A DNA stretch of 58,257 nt from an uncultured Treponema sp. (GTDB taxonomy: Bacteria > Spirochaetota > Spirochaetia > Treponematales > Treponemataceae). The DNA is taken from NCBI GenBank assembly GCA_947167745.1, contig CAMVJE010000009.1, positions 1 to 58,257 of the forward strand. Reading direction: 5' to 3'. The notes under the pieces are model-generated. The model worked only from the letters and a program-made list of their open reading frames with translations. It did no database searches and had not been told where the DNA came from. A program made the position numbers and the translations under genes. Below are positions 35,271 through 43,865 of this stretch, piece by piece (within the stretch, counting starts at the first letter, position 1; each line of letters begins with the position of its first letter).

Positions 35271-35409
35271 GTTGACTCCTTTTCGAATAAATTTCTGCAC
35301 TTTTTTCGTGCATATATTTATTTGAAAAATTTCTTGATTTTCGGCAACATTCTGGAAAAAAATTCGAGAATTTATAAAAATTTACACTGTCTGATTTCGA
35401 TAAGCATTA

Positions 35410-35484
35410 CTTGTAGGGAAGAAAGTTATATCTGTATAGCGTTCCCCGTACTTGTCTGCTATAATTACTTGTGATGAAGGCAAA
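35410..35484. repeat. 75-bp exact repeat of the cbiET upstream region (copy 2)
   Basis: Identical to 33750-33824. It includes TATAAT at 35460-35465 and the GTG/ATG starts of cbiET. Confidence 0.9.
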
Positions 35485-36778
35485 AAAACATTTATTTCTG
35501 ATTGGTCTTGGTATGGGCGATGAAAGGCTTCTTACTCAGCAGACAAAAAACGCATTGAGTGAAGCTCAGATTATCTTTGGTGCAGAGAGGATGTTAGAAA
35601 TCGCAGGGAAGGGTACAGAAGCGAAAATTTACATGCCCTTTTACCGGCCTGAGGAAATTTTTTCATATCTGAACGCTCACTCCGAATTTTCGGAGGCCGC
35701 CATTGTCTTTTCGGGAGATACGGGCTTTTTTAGTGGAGCGTCGCTTTTTTTGGGAAGAAGCGGCGACTGGGAAATTTCTATTTTTCCGGGAATCTCCTCA
35801 GCCATTTACTTTGCCTCAAAACTACACAAATCATGGCAGACTTGGAAAATGCTCTCCCTGCATGGTTCCAAATGCAGTATAGTCGAGCAGGTTCGTAAAA
35901 ATCCAGAAGTTTTTTTCATTCTTTCTGGAAGTGAAGATGTCAGAAATGTCGGAAGAAAGCTTGAAGATGCTGTAAAAAACGGCATTCTTTCGGAAGTAAA
36001 ATGTTATTTGGGTTCAAATCTTTCTTACGATATTGAAAAAATCCTTCAAATACGGCCAGAAGAGATGGAAAAATTTCAGGAGGAAGATTCCGCCCCTACA
36101 AAATCCCTTTTTGTCCTTCTTGTTGAAAACGAAAATGCAAAAATTCAGCCTCTTTTTCCTTTTCTGAATGATGAAGATTTCATCCGTGCCGAAAAAATTC
36201 CTATGACCAAAAAAGAAATCCGCCGTCTTTCAATTATGGAACTTGGCCTTTCAGAATCCTCGCTTGTCTACGATATTGGGAGCGGATCTGGCTCAGTTAC
36301 TGTTGAGGCCGCCCGAATTGCTTGTGAAGGGCAGGTTATCGCCGTAGACTGCAATGAAGACGCCCTTACCCTCACTCAAAAAAATGTCGAAAAGTTCTGC
36401 CTGGAAAATGTAACTTTTGTCCATGGAAGTGCGCCAGACTGTCTTAAAAATGAGGAACTTCCGCCACCAAGTCATGTTTTTATCGGGGGGAGCAGGGGGA
36501 ACCTTGCCGAAATCATTTCAACTGTCCTCCATAAAAATCCATCTGTTCGAATAACGGCAAATTTTGTGACTCTTGAGGGCTTTTGTGAAATGCAGAAGGT
36601 CTTAAAGGAACTGGAAAATCCTCCTCTGGCAGAAAATTTTTCTCTTCCGGGAATTCGTGATTTAGAAATAAAGCAGATTTTTGTAAGCCATGCCGAAAAG
36701 GTTGGAAATTTTCGCTTGATGAAGTCTCAGAATCCCGTGTGGATTGTATCTTTTTCTGGAAACGGAGGCAGAATCTGA
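35474..36778 (+). CDS. cobL: Precorrin-6Y C5,15-methyltransferase/decarboxylase (CbiE-CbiT fusion)
   Basis: About 434 residues. Residues 1-200 are a CbiE tetrapyrrole methylase (LIGLGMGDERLL, FSGDTGFFSGASLFL, FPGISSAIYFASKL). Residues ~225-420 are the CbiT methyltransferase (IPMTKKEIRRLSIMELGL, YDIGSGSGSVTVEAAR, FIGGSRGNL). The fused form equals CobL. It methylates C5 and C15 and decarboxylates the C12 acetate. A GTG one codon upstream is also possible. No clear ribosome site was found, and the TATAAT only ~9 bases upstream would imply a leaderless mRNA. Its stop overlaps the proposed start of cbiA. Confidence 0.94.
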   Translation: MKAKKHLFLIGLGMGDERLLTQQTKNALSEAQIIFGAERMLEIAGKGTEAKIYMPFYRPEEIFSYLNAHSEFSEAAIVFSGDTGFFSGASLFLGRSGDWEISIFPGISSAIYFASKLHKSWQTWKMLSLHGSKCSIVEQVRKNPEVFFILSGSEDVRNVGRKLEDAVKNGILSEVKCYLGSNLSYDIEKILQIRPEEMEKFQEEDSAPTKSLFVLLVENENAKIQPLFPFLNDEDFIRAEKIPMTKKEIRRLSIMELGLSESSLVYDIGSGSGSVTVEAARIACEGQVIAVDCNEDALTLTQKNVEKFCLENVTFVHGSAPDCLKNEELPPPSHVFIGGSRGNLAEIISTVLHKNPSVRITANFVTLEGFCEMQKVLKELENPPLAENFSLPGIRDLEIKQIFVSHAEKVGNFRLMKSQNPVWIVSFSGNGGRI

Positions 36779-38199
36779 AAAGTCAGCCTTCAAAAAATCT
36801 CAATATTCCCCGACTCATGATTGCGGGCACCTCCAGTGGCTGCGGAAAGACTACTCTTACCTGTGCCTTACTCCGTCTTTTGCAGAATCGAGGAAAGTCA
36901 CCTGTTTCTTTTAAGTGCGGCCCGGATTTTATCGATCCCATGTTTCACGAGCAGGTTTTAGGCATTCCAAGCACAAATCTTGACAGCTTTTTTGCAGATG
37001 AGGAGGAAGTTCGCTCGATTTTAGTCGAAAAATTTTCCTATCAAGGTCGGAATGGCAGAATAGAGCCTGCTGATTGTGCCATCATTGAGGGTGTGATGGG
37101 GCTTTTTGATGGCCTTGCAGGAAAGTCAATTAAGGCCTCAAGTTATGATATAGCACGAATTACTAAAACTCCGATTCTCCTCTGCATTGACGCTTCCGGG
37201 ATGAGCAGGTCAATTCTTCCGCTGGTGAAAGGCTTTCTTGATTACGATAAAGCTCAGTCAGCTGACGGTAAAAATCTCATCCGTTGTATTTTCCTTAACC
37301 GGGTTTCAGAAGCATCCTTTCAGATTTTAAAATCACTCATTGAAGAAGAATGTGCCGGATACGGAGTAAAAGTTGCGGGTTTTTTGCCAAAAATGCCGGA
37401 ACTTTCATGGGAAAGCCGTCACCTTGGTCTTTTTTTACCGGGCGAAATACAGAATTTGAATGAGCAAATCGAGGAAGGTGCCCGACTTTTAAGCGAAAAC
37501 CTGGATTTTTCCATGATTGAAGAAATGATGAAGTCGGAAGGTTCTTTTTCAAGTTCTTTATGCCCGGCTTCAAAGAAGTCTTCATTTACGATTGCCCTTG
37601 CCCGCGATGAAGCTTTTTGCTTTTACTACGATGAAAATCTCCGTCTTTTGGAAGAAGCGGGTGCCCGTCTCATATTTTTTTCGCCTCTGCACGATAAGGC
37701 TCTTCCCCCTGATGTTGACGGAATTTTATTGGGTGGCGGCTATCCAGAACTTTATGGGCAGGCCCTTCAGGCAAATGAATCAATGCGCTCATCAATCAAA
37801 TCGGCTCTCATAAATGGTGTTTCCGTAATGGCGGAATGTGGCGGTTTTATGTACTTGCAGGAAAAATTGACCGATAAGGAAGGAAAATCTTACGAAATGT
37901 GCGGCGCGATAAAAGGGGAGTGCACTTACACCGGGAAACTTGTCCGCTTTGGCTATGCAGAATTTAAGGCAAAAGATGTTTTTGCACCTGGCGTGGATTT
38001 TTCAATTAAGGGGCACGAATTTCACTATTTTGACAGTACGAACAATGGATCTGATTTTACGGCGACAAAACCCCTTTCTTCCAGAAGCTGGGACTGCATG
38101 ATTTTTACCCCCAAAATGCTGGCTGGATTCCCACATTTGTACTATCGTTCGAATCCTGAGATTGTAAAATGGTTTGTGGAATCTTGTAGAAAAAAATGA
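36775..38199 (+). CDS. cbiA: Cobyrinate a,c-diamide synthase
   Basis: About 474 residues. The P-loop GTSSGCGKTTLTCALL, SFKCGPDFIDPMFHE and the class I glutaminase motif MAECGGFMYL (Cys near 354) identify CbiA/CobB, which amidates side chains a and c using glutamine and ATP. Start: no ATG precedes the P-loop, but CTG 36775 overlaps the TGA of cobL (CTGA) and has GGAGG five bases before it. GTG 36739 is an alternative that overlaps cobL by 40 bases. The next ATG (36817) would cut close to the P-loop. Confidence 0.93.
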   Translation: MKSQPSKNLNIPRLMIAGTSSGCGKTTLTCALLRLLQNRGKSPVSFKCGPDFIDPMFHEQVLGIPSTNLDSFFADEEEVRSILVEKFSYQGRNGRIEPADCAIIEGVMGLFDGLAGKSIKASSYDIARITKTPILLCIDASGMSRSILPLVKGFLDYDKAQSADGKNLIRCIFLNRVSEASFQILKSLIEEECAGYGVKVAGFLPKMPELSWESRHLGLFLPGEIQNLNEQIEEGARLLSENLDFSMIEEMMKSEGSFSSSLCPASKKSSFTIALARDEAFCFYYDENLRLLEEAGARLIFFSPLHDKALPPDVDGILLGGGYPELYGQALQANESMRSSIKSALINGVSVMAECGGFMYLQEKLTDKEGKSYEMCGAIKGECTYTGKLVRFGYAEFKAKDVFAPGVDFSIKGHEFHYFDSTNNGSDFTATKPLSSRSWDCMIFTPKMLAGFPHLYYRSNPEIVKWFVESCRKK

Positions 38200-38240
38200 T
38201 ATAAACTTGACATATACAATAATATTGGAGAAGATGTTTT

Positions 38241-38717
38241 ATGGTTTTAAAAAAATATGATGGCATTCATGCTTTCGGTCTAATTTTTTTACTTTCTTTC
38301 ATTTTGCTCACAGGTTGCAAATTTGCAAAAGACGATTCTGTAGAATATGTCAACAATGAAGTCAGCTATAACAAAGGCGAGTCCTGTGTTGAGCGCTACA
38401 TTTTATACGAAGACAGCGGGAAATATGAGCGCTATATTGCTGGAAAATATCGTGGTAACAGTCTGCCTGGTATTTATTTTGGAACTCTTTTTCAGACCGG
38501 TTCATACACGAGAAATGATCAGGCTCTTCAAAATATTACGTTCTATCCTAAAAAACAGTACAATTTCACTAGCAAGGAACTTGAATATCTCGGTTTAGAA
38601 GGTCAGTTACCTTTTTCAGGCCGTCTGACTGATAAAACGCTCACTATTACCTGGGAAATTTGGTCTTCACTACTCGGCTGTATAGGCGAAGTTCCAATCA
38701 TTTACGAGCGGCAATAA
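38241..38717 (+). CDS. Hypothetical lipoprotein within the cobalamin operon
   Basis: 158 residues, signal peptide with lipobox LLTGC (Cys ~26). The mature part is beta-rich (YERYIAGKYRGNSLPGIYFGTLFQTGSYTRNDQ, in pieces) and ends near a Trp-rich ITWEIWSSLLGC. No family was recognised. A GGAG lies 10 bases before the ATG. It separates cbiA and cobD on the same strand. It might be a corrinoid- or cobalt-related surface protein, but nothing in the sequence shows binding residues, and it may simply be an insertion. Confidence 0.7.
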   Translation: MVLKKYDGIHAFGLIFLLSFILLTGCKFAKDDSVEYVNNEVSYNKGESCVERYILYEDSGKYERYIAGKYRGNSLPGIYFGTLFQTGSYTRNDQALQNITFYPKKQYNFTSKELEYLGLEGQLPFSGRLTDKTLTITWEIWSSLLGCIGEVPIIYERQ

Positions 38718-38731
38718 CAAGTATCAAACAT

Positions 38732-40105
38732 ATGGAAAATTCCTCACGCTTTTTCGAAAACCGCAACTGTCAGTTTTTTCCTTGTCATCAACTTGACGGA
38801 GACTTTAACTGTCTCTTTTGTTATTGTCCTCTTTATACCAGGGAAGTTTGCCCCGGGAATCCTACATTCATCAAAAAAGATGATGGGAGAATTGTCAAAC
38901 GATGTACTGACTGTACCTTCCCTCACAAGCCCGATAATTATGAGCGGATTATGAACCTTCTGCGGGTAAGAAAAAATGAAATTTCTGCGGAAGAATATCA
39001 TCATGGTGGGGAGGAAAGGCCTCTTCTGGATTTTTCAGTAAATACTAACCCCCTCGGTTTGCCGGAAAGCGTAAAGTCTTCCATTAAAAATTGCCTCGAA
39101 TTGTGCCAAATCTATCCCGACCAAAATTGCAGGCGCTTGAAAGAAAAACTCGCGGATTACATAAACGAAAGCCTTCATACAGAATTTATTTCTGCATCAG
39201 ACATTGTCTGTGGAAACGGGGAGAGTGAACTGATTTCGCTTTTAGTGCAGAGCCTTTCACCAAAAAATGCAGTGATTGTTGAGCCGACTTTTTCGGGTTA
39301 TGAGAGAGCATTGAAGGCAGTTGCATGTAAAATCAGCCGGTATTTTTTGCAGGAAGAAAATGATTTTGCCTTTGATGAGGGAATTTTGGATGCAATAGAG
39401 CTTGCTACAGACATGATTTTTCTATGCTCGCCAAATAATCCGACCGGGCGGATGATTTCACCGGAACTACTCAAGAGAATCATCGCTCTCTGTGAAGAAA
39501 GGGGAATTTTTCTCGTTCTTGACGAGTGTTTTATCGATTTTACGGAACGAAGCGGTGAAAGCGCCCTTCAGTTTGCAAAAAGAAGCTCGCACCTTATTAT
39601 ACTTAATGCCTTTACAAAAATTTACGCCATGGCGGGTTTGCGTCTGGGCTGCCTCGTAACTTCAAACCCTGCAATTCTTTCCAAAATCAATGCCTTGCGC
39701 CCGGAATGGAATGTCTCAACGCTGGCGCAAGTTGCCGGAGAAGCGGCTTTAGATGAAAAAGATTATGTTAAAAAAACGCGGACCATTATAAGTGAGGAGA
39801 GGGAATATCTTTCAAAAGAACTTAAGGCTTTAGGTTTTCATGTCTTTCCTGCTGAGGCCAATTTTATTCTCTTCAGAGATGAAAGAGAAAAAACAGCGGA
39901 AAATTCTTTCGAGCAAGGCAATTATTCTCAAAAGGTTCTTAAAATGTATGAAAAATTAGACAAAATATTGCTAAAACAAAGCATATCCGTCCGGAATTGC
40001 GAGAATTTTCCCGGTCTGGCAGAAAATTTCTACCGAACGGCAGTTAGAACCCACGCAGAAAATGCGAGTCTTGTAAAAATTCTGTCAGACCTGCTTAAAA
40101 ATTGA
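38732..40105 (+). CDS. cobD: Threonine-phosphate decarboxylase fused to a cysteine-rich small domain
   Basis: About 457 residues from ATG 38732. Residues 1-85 form a Cys-rich small domain (FFENRNCQFFPCH, FNCLFCYCPLY, RCTDCTFPHKPDNY; about ten Cys), probably metal-binding. From ~88 it is a PLP aminotransferase-fold enzyme (DFSVNTNPLGLP, CGNGESELI, CSPNNPTGRM, and NAFTKIYAMAGLRLG with the PLP Lys near 297). CobD makes aminopropanol phosphate for the nucleotide loop. The upstream in-frame start at 38660 was rejected because it overlaps the lipoprotein gene. The fusion is known in anaerobes. Confidence 0.9.
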   Translation: MENSSRFFENRNCQFFPCHQLDGDFNCLFCYCPLYTREVCPGNPTFIKKDDGRIVKRCTDCTFPHKPDNYERIMNLLRVRKNEISAEEYHHGGEERPLLDFSVNTNPLGLPESVKSSIKNCLELCQIYPDQNCRRLKEKLADYINESLHTEFISASDIVCGNGESELISLLVQSLSPKNAVIVEPTFSGYERALKAVACKISRYFLQEENDFAFDEGILDAIELATDMIFLCSPNNPTGRMISPELLKRIIALCEERGIFLVLDECFIDFTERSGESALQFAKRSSHLIILNAFTKIYAMAGLRLGCLVTSNPAILSKINALRPEWNVSTLAQVAGEAALDEKDYVKKTRTIISEEREYLSKELKALGFHVFPAEANFILFRDEREKTAENSFEQGNYSQKVLKMYEKLDKILLKQSISVRNCENFPGLAENFYRTAVRTHAENASLVKILSDLLKN

Positions 40106-40118
40106 ACCTGGAAATACA

Positions 40119-41198
40119 ATGAAATCAACCGAGACACTTCTTGAATCAACAATTTCTTCTATTTCACCTTTGAATACCAGCGCCATAAATGAAGCTGCTT
40201 CTTATCAGTCGAGCCTTGCCATGCCACCTCAAAGTATGGGCGAACTGCTCGCCATAGGGCGGCGTCTTTCTGGAATCTCGGGCAGGCTTCATAATTCTCT
40301 TCCTAAAAAGCGGATTCTTGTTTTTTGTGCGGATAACGGAGTTGCAGAAGAAGGCGTTTCATCGGCACCCCAGTCGGTTACACTGTCTCAGGCGATCAAC
40401 ATGACCCGCCATCTAACGGGAATGAGCGCTCTTGCAAAGCATTTTGGTAATGAAGTTCAAGTTATCGATGTGGGAATCAAATATGATTACGATTGCCCCC
40501 AGATAATAAATAAAAAGGTGAGGGCAGGCACAAAATCCTTTTTACGCGGCGAGGCTATGAGCAGAAGTGAGGCACTTCTTGCCCTTGAAATCGGAATAAA
40601 GGCGGTTCAAAGTGCAAAGGCTGACGGAGTATCGGTCCTGGGTGTTGGCGAAATGGGAATTGCAAACACAACGACTTCTACAGCTGTTCTTTCGGTTTTA
40701 ACTGGCCTTTCTCCAGAAAAAATCACAGGGCGTGGGGGCTGCATCACGGATGAAATGCTGGCTCACAAAAAGGAAGTTATCAAAAGGGGAATCTCCTTAA
40801 ACAAACCCAATAAAAACGATGTCATTGATGTCCTTCAGAAAGTCGGGGGGCTTGACCTTGCCGCCATGTGTGGCGCATTTTTGGGGGCAGCTTCCTGCAA
40901 AATTCCGGTAGTTATAGACGGATACATCTCAATCGTGGCGGCTTTATGTGCCTCAAGGCTCTGCCCCCTGTCCACCGGCTATTTTTTCCCTTCGCATCTT
41001 TCCGAAGAAGCCGGATACAAAGTCGCAATGACCGAACTTTCGTTAGTTCCTTACTTGAATTTGAAGATGCGGCTCGGTGAAGGAAGCGGCTGTCCCCTGG
41101 CTTTTGAGATTATGGACGCTGCCTGTGTAATTATGAACGAAATGGCTACCTTCCACCAGGCAAAAATCAACGACAATTATCTGGATGGTCTCAGATGA
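40119..41198 (+). CDS. cobT: Nicotinate-nucleotide--dimethylbenzimidazole phosphoribosyltransferase
   Basis: 359 residues. FCADNGVAEEGVSSAPQSVT (~71-90), LGVGEMGIANTTTSTA (~174-190) and the C-terminal catalytic loop MRLGEGSGCPLAF (Glu near 315-320) are CobT hallmarks. It activates the lower-ligand base as alpha-ribazole phosphate. It starts 13 bases after cobD and its stop overlaps the start of cobU (ATGA), so it is part of the same operon. Confidence 0.96.
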   Translation: MKSTETLLESTISSISPLNTSAINEAASYQSSLAMPPQSMGELLAIGRRLSGISGRLHNSLPKKRILVFCADNGVAEEGVSSAPQSVTLSQAINMTRHLTGMSALAKHFGNEVQVIDVGIKYDYDCPQIINKKVRAGTKSFLRGEAMSRSEALLALEIGIKAVQSAKADGVSVLGVGEMGIANTTTSTAVLSVLTGLSPEKITGRGGCITDEMLAHKKEVIKRGISLNKPNKNDVIDVLQKVGGLDLAAMCGAFLGAASCKIPVVIDGYISIVAALCASRLCPLSTGYFFPSHLSEEAGYKVAMTELSLVPYLNLKMRLGEGSGCPLAFEIMDAACVIMNEMATFHQAKINDNYLDGLR

Positions 41199-42190
41199 CA
41201 GTTCTTATCTCAGGTGGCTGCAAAAACGGTAAATCTTCTCTTGCCCAGGACCTTGCATTGGAATATGCCAAAAAAACAGGCCGTAATCCGATTTACTTTG
41301 CAACGATGATTCCCCAGGACAGCGAGGACGATGCCAGAGTCGAAAAACACCGGGCTGACCGAAGGGGGCTGGGTTTTCAGACCATAGAATGTGGTAAAAA
41401 TCTTACTACCGCAATCAAAAATATGGAAGAAGGCAGGGTGGTTCTTTTTGACAGTCTTACGGCTCTCCTTGCCAATGAACTTTTCTCCCCGGATTCAGTC
41501 ACGCAAAAGGGGGAGTTTGTGATTCCGCTTGGACCTGAATATCTCTCTATAGCCAAAAAAGTCCAGGCCGAACTTAGCAATCTGATTAAAAAGTCCGATT
41601 CAGTTATATTCGTAAGCGATGAAATCTTTTGTGATGGAAAAATCTACGACGAAACTACCGAATTATACAGGAAAATTCTGGCTCAGACAGAAAACTTTAT
41701 AGCCGGAAAGTGTGACAGGGTGATAGAAATGGTAAGTAAAAGAAAAATCGAAATCAAAAACGAAAAAGCAGACGGGCAGACTAGTAAACTTCCGGCCAAA
41801 GAAGACAGTTGGCAGGCAGAAAAAGAAATACATCTCATCATTGGTGGCGCATATCAGGGAAAAGAAGATTGGGCCAGGGAGGAATTTTCCCTTTTGGACG
41901 AGGATATTTTTGTCTGTGATTCGGATTCGATGCCGGATTTTTCAAAAAAATGCCTTACCCATTATGAAAATTACGTGGCTTACTGCCTTAAACAAAATCT
42001 TTCACCACGGACCGATTTTTCTGATTCGACGGTCATAATCTGTGACGACATTTTCTGCGGGGTAGTGCCAATTGATGCTTTTCAACGGAAGTGGCGCGAA
42101 GAGACAGGGCTTACCCTTCAAAAAATTGCCGCTCAAAAAAATGTCATTCTTTGGCGTGTTTTCTGCGGAAGGGCGGTGAAGATTCAATGA
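41195..42190 (+). CDS. cobU: Adenosylcobinamide kinase/guanylyltransferase with a second CobU-like domain
   Basis: 331 residues. The first ~190 are CobU: SGGCKNGKSSLAQDLA P-loop, HRADRRGLGFQTIE (guanylylated His region) and LFDSLTALLANE. The last ~125 restart with LIIGGAYQGKEDWAREEF and CDDIFCGVVP, a second CobU-like P-loop domain lacking the HxxRR block, like the separate CobU-like proteins of some Firmicutes. Usual CobU is about 180 residues, so this is a tandem fusion. Overlaps cobT and cobC by 4 bases each. Confidence 0.92.
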   Translation: MTVLISGGCKNGKSSLAQDLALEYAKKTGRNPIYFATMIPQDSEDDARVEKHRADRRGLGFQTIECGKNLTTAIKNMEEGRVVLFDSLTALLANELFSPDSVTQKGEFVIPLGPEYLSIAKKVQAELSNLIKKSDSVIFVSDEIFCDGKIYDETTELYRKILAQTENFIAGKCDRVIEMVSKRKIEIKNEKADGQTSKLPAKEDSWQAEKEIHLIIGGAYQGKEDWAREEFSLLDEDIFVCDSDSMPDFSKKCLTHYENYVAYCLKQNLSPRTDFSDSTVIICDDIFCGVVPIDAFQRKWREETGLTLQKIAAQKNVILWRVFCGRAVKIQ

Positions 42191-42822
42191 AAACAGAAAT
42201 TTTTCTTTTCAGGCACGGGCGCACCGCAGCTGGCGAAAAAAAATTGTACTGCGGGAAAACAGATCTGCCGCTTTCAAAAAAAGGTGAGGATGAGCTTTTA
42301 ATGAAGAAGAATGGCAAAGATTATCCCGATATTTCTCACTGTAAGATTTATACAAGCGGGCTTTTGCGGGCAAGTCAGACTCAAAAACTGCTGTATCCAA
42401 ATCCGGGCGATTTCGTAATCGTAGAAAAAGGCTTTCAGGAAATTGATTTCGGTGATTTTGAGATGAAGTCTTACGAGGAATTGAAGGAAAATCCAGAATA
42501 TCAGAAGTGGTTGAAAGGTGAAGTAGACAGAATTTCCATCAAGTCGAAAGAATCTTATGAAAACCCTTGTCCCAATGGCGAAAGCTGGCAAAAAATGAAC
42601 GAACGGGTGTTAGTTGCGCTAGAAAATGCCCTTAAAAATGAAAATTCTCTTGCGATTTTCAGTCACGGTGGCCCGATTTCTGCGATTATGGCGCATTTTT
42701 TTCCAACTGTAATGAAGTCTCTCTATGAATGGCAGCCTGATTTCGGCGAAGGCTACAAAATCATAATTGAAGACGATTCTATTTCATATATAAAAATTCC
42801 CTGCGAAGAGGCGAGCCTATGA
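42187..42822 (+). CDS. cobC: Alpha-ribazole phosphatase-like histidine phosphatase
   Basis: 211 residues from ATG 42187 (ATGA overlap with cobU). FLFRHGRTAAGEKKLYCGKTDLPLS has the RHG phosphohistidine motif, and IFSHGGPISAIM holds the second catalytic His. These are typical of CobC, which removes phosphate from the lower-ligand precursor. Related histidine phosphatases have other substrates; position inside the cob operon decides the call. Longer in-frame extension upstream (42091) lies inside cobU and was rejected. Confidence 0.88.
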   Translation: MKTEIFLFRHGRTAAGEKKLYCGKTDLPLSKKGEDELLMKKNGKDYPDISHCKIYTSGLLRASQTQKLLYPNPGDFVIVEKGFQEIDFGDFEMKSYEELKENPEYQKWLKGEVDRISIKSKESYENPCPNGESWQKMNERVLVALENALKNENSLAIFSHGGPISAIMAHFFPTVMKSLYEWQPDFGEGYKIIIEDDSISYIKIPCEEASL

Positions 42823-43865
42823 GCGATTTTCTGACGGTTGATTTTATTCTTTCACATCATGCGCACTTTTCTCTTCTGGCAGGCTTTTTTCTGGACTGTA
42901 TTCTCGGGGACCCGCATTTTTTCCCTCATCCGGTGCGTTTTATGGGGGCTTTAATTGCTTTTCTTGAAAAAAAACTCAATAAATCTTCTGATTCTGCCAG
43001 AAAACAGCGCTTCAAGGGACTTATACTGGTTTCTGTCCTGGTTTTTTCTTCTTTTTTGATTCCTATTGCTATACTATGTGCCTGCAGTTTGCTTAGTCCG
43101 ATTCTTTTTCTGGTAGTAGAAAGCATTTTCTGCTACCAGTGCATTGCAGCCCGGTCTTTGTGCCACGAAAGCATGAGAGTCTATCGGGCGTTGAAAATTT
43201 GTGACCTTTTTGCAGCCCGAAAGGCCGTTTCAATGATTGTTGGCCGCGACACAGATATTCTGGACGAAAAGGCAGTTGCCCGCGCCGCAGTTGAGACAGT
43301 CGCAGAAAGTGCCAATGACGGAGTAGTGGCACCTCTTTTCTTTATGGCCATTTTTGGTGCTCCCGGAGCCTTTGTCTACAAGGCGATAAATACCATGGAT
43401 TCCATGATTGCCTACAAAAGCGAGAGATACATTAATTTTGGCTTTTGTGCCGCAAAATTAGATGATATAGCAAATTTTTTACCAGCTCGTCTGGCTGCAG
43501 TCTTTATGATTTTTGCAAGCTTTATTTTTTCAATGATTCCTGTAAAACCAGGTTTCAGTTGCAGAAATGCCCTTAAAATCTTTATTCGTGACCGCTATAA
43601 GCACGCAAGCCCTAATTCAGCCCAAACTGAAAGCGTAATGGCAGGTGCGCTAGGTCTCCGGTTGGCAGGAGATACTGTATACGGAGGCAAGCTTGAAAAG
43701 AAAGAATTCATCGGTGATAAGAGACGCGAGATTGAAAATCAGGATATTTTCCGCGCGAATCTTCTCATGTACGGCACGACGCTGCTCTTTATCGCTTTCA
43801 TAAATGCCATTTATCTTTTTGCGAAAGTAATTGCTGACTGTCCGTCTATCTTCTTGCTTTCATAA
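42819..43865 (+). CDS. cbiB: Adenosylcobinamide-phosphate synthase
   Basis: 348 residues, membrane protein with several TM helices. FFLDCILGDPHFFPHPVRFMG (~23-43), in pieces GDPxxxPHPVRxMG, GRDTDILDEKAVARAAVETVAESANDG and the SVMAGALGLRLAG block are CbiB signatures. It attaches aminopropanol phosphate to cobyric acid. It overlaps cobC by 4 bases and, at its 3' end, the convergent GGDEF gene by 55 bases. Confidence 0.95.
   Translation: MSDFLTVDFILSHHAHFSLLAGFFLDCILGDPHFFPHPVRFMGALIAFLEKKLNKSSDSARKQRFKGLILVSVLVFSSFLIPIAILCACSLLSPILFLVVESIFCYQCIAARSLCHESMRVYRALKICDLFAARKAVSMIVGRDTDILDEKAVARAAVETVAESANDGVVAPLFFMAIFGAPGAFVYKAINTMDSMIAYKSERYINFGFCAAKLDDIANFLPARLAAVFMIFASFIFSMIPVKPGFSCRNALKIFIRDRYKHASPNSAQTESVMAGALGLRLAGDTVYGGKLEKKEFIGDKRREIENQDIFRANLLMYGTTLLFIAFINAIYLFAKVIADCPSIFLLS

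Noticed and set aside
35460..35465. TATAAT as promoter of cbiET
   Set aside because: It leaves at most a leaderless transcript, no -35 was found, and the same bases occur in the duplicated copy at 33800; kept only as a possibility in the gene entry.
38660..38731. Longer start for CobD
   Set aside because: It overlaps the 3' end of the lipoprotein gene in another frame, and the Cys-rich domain begins properly at ATG 38732.
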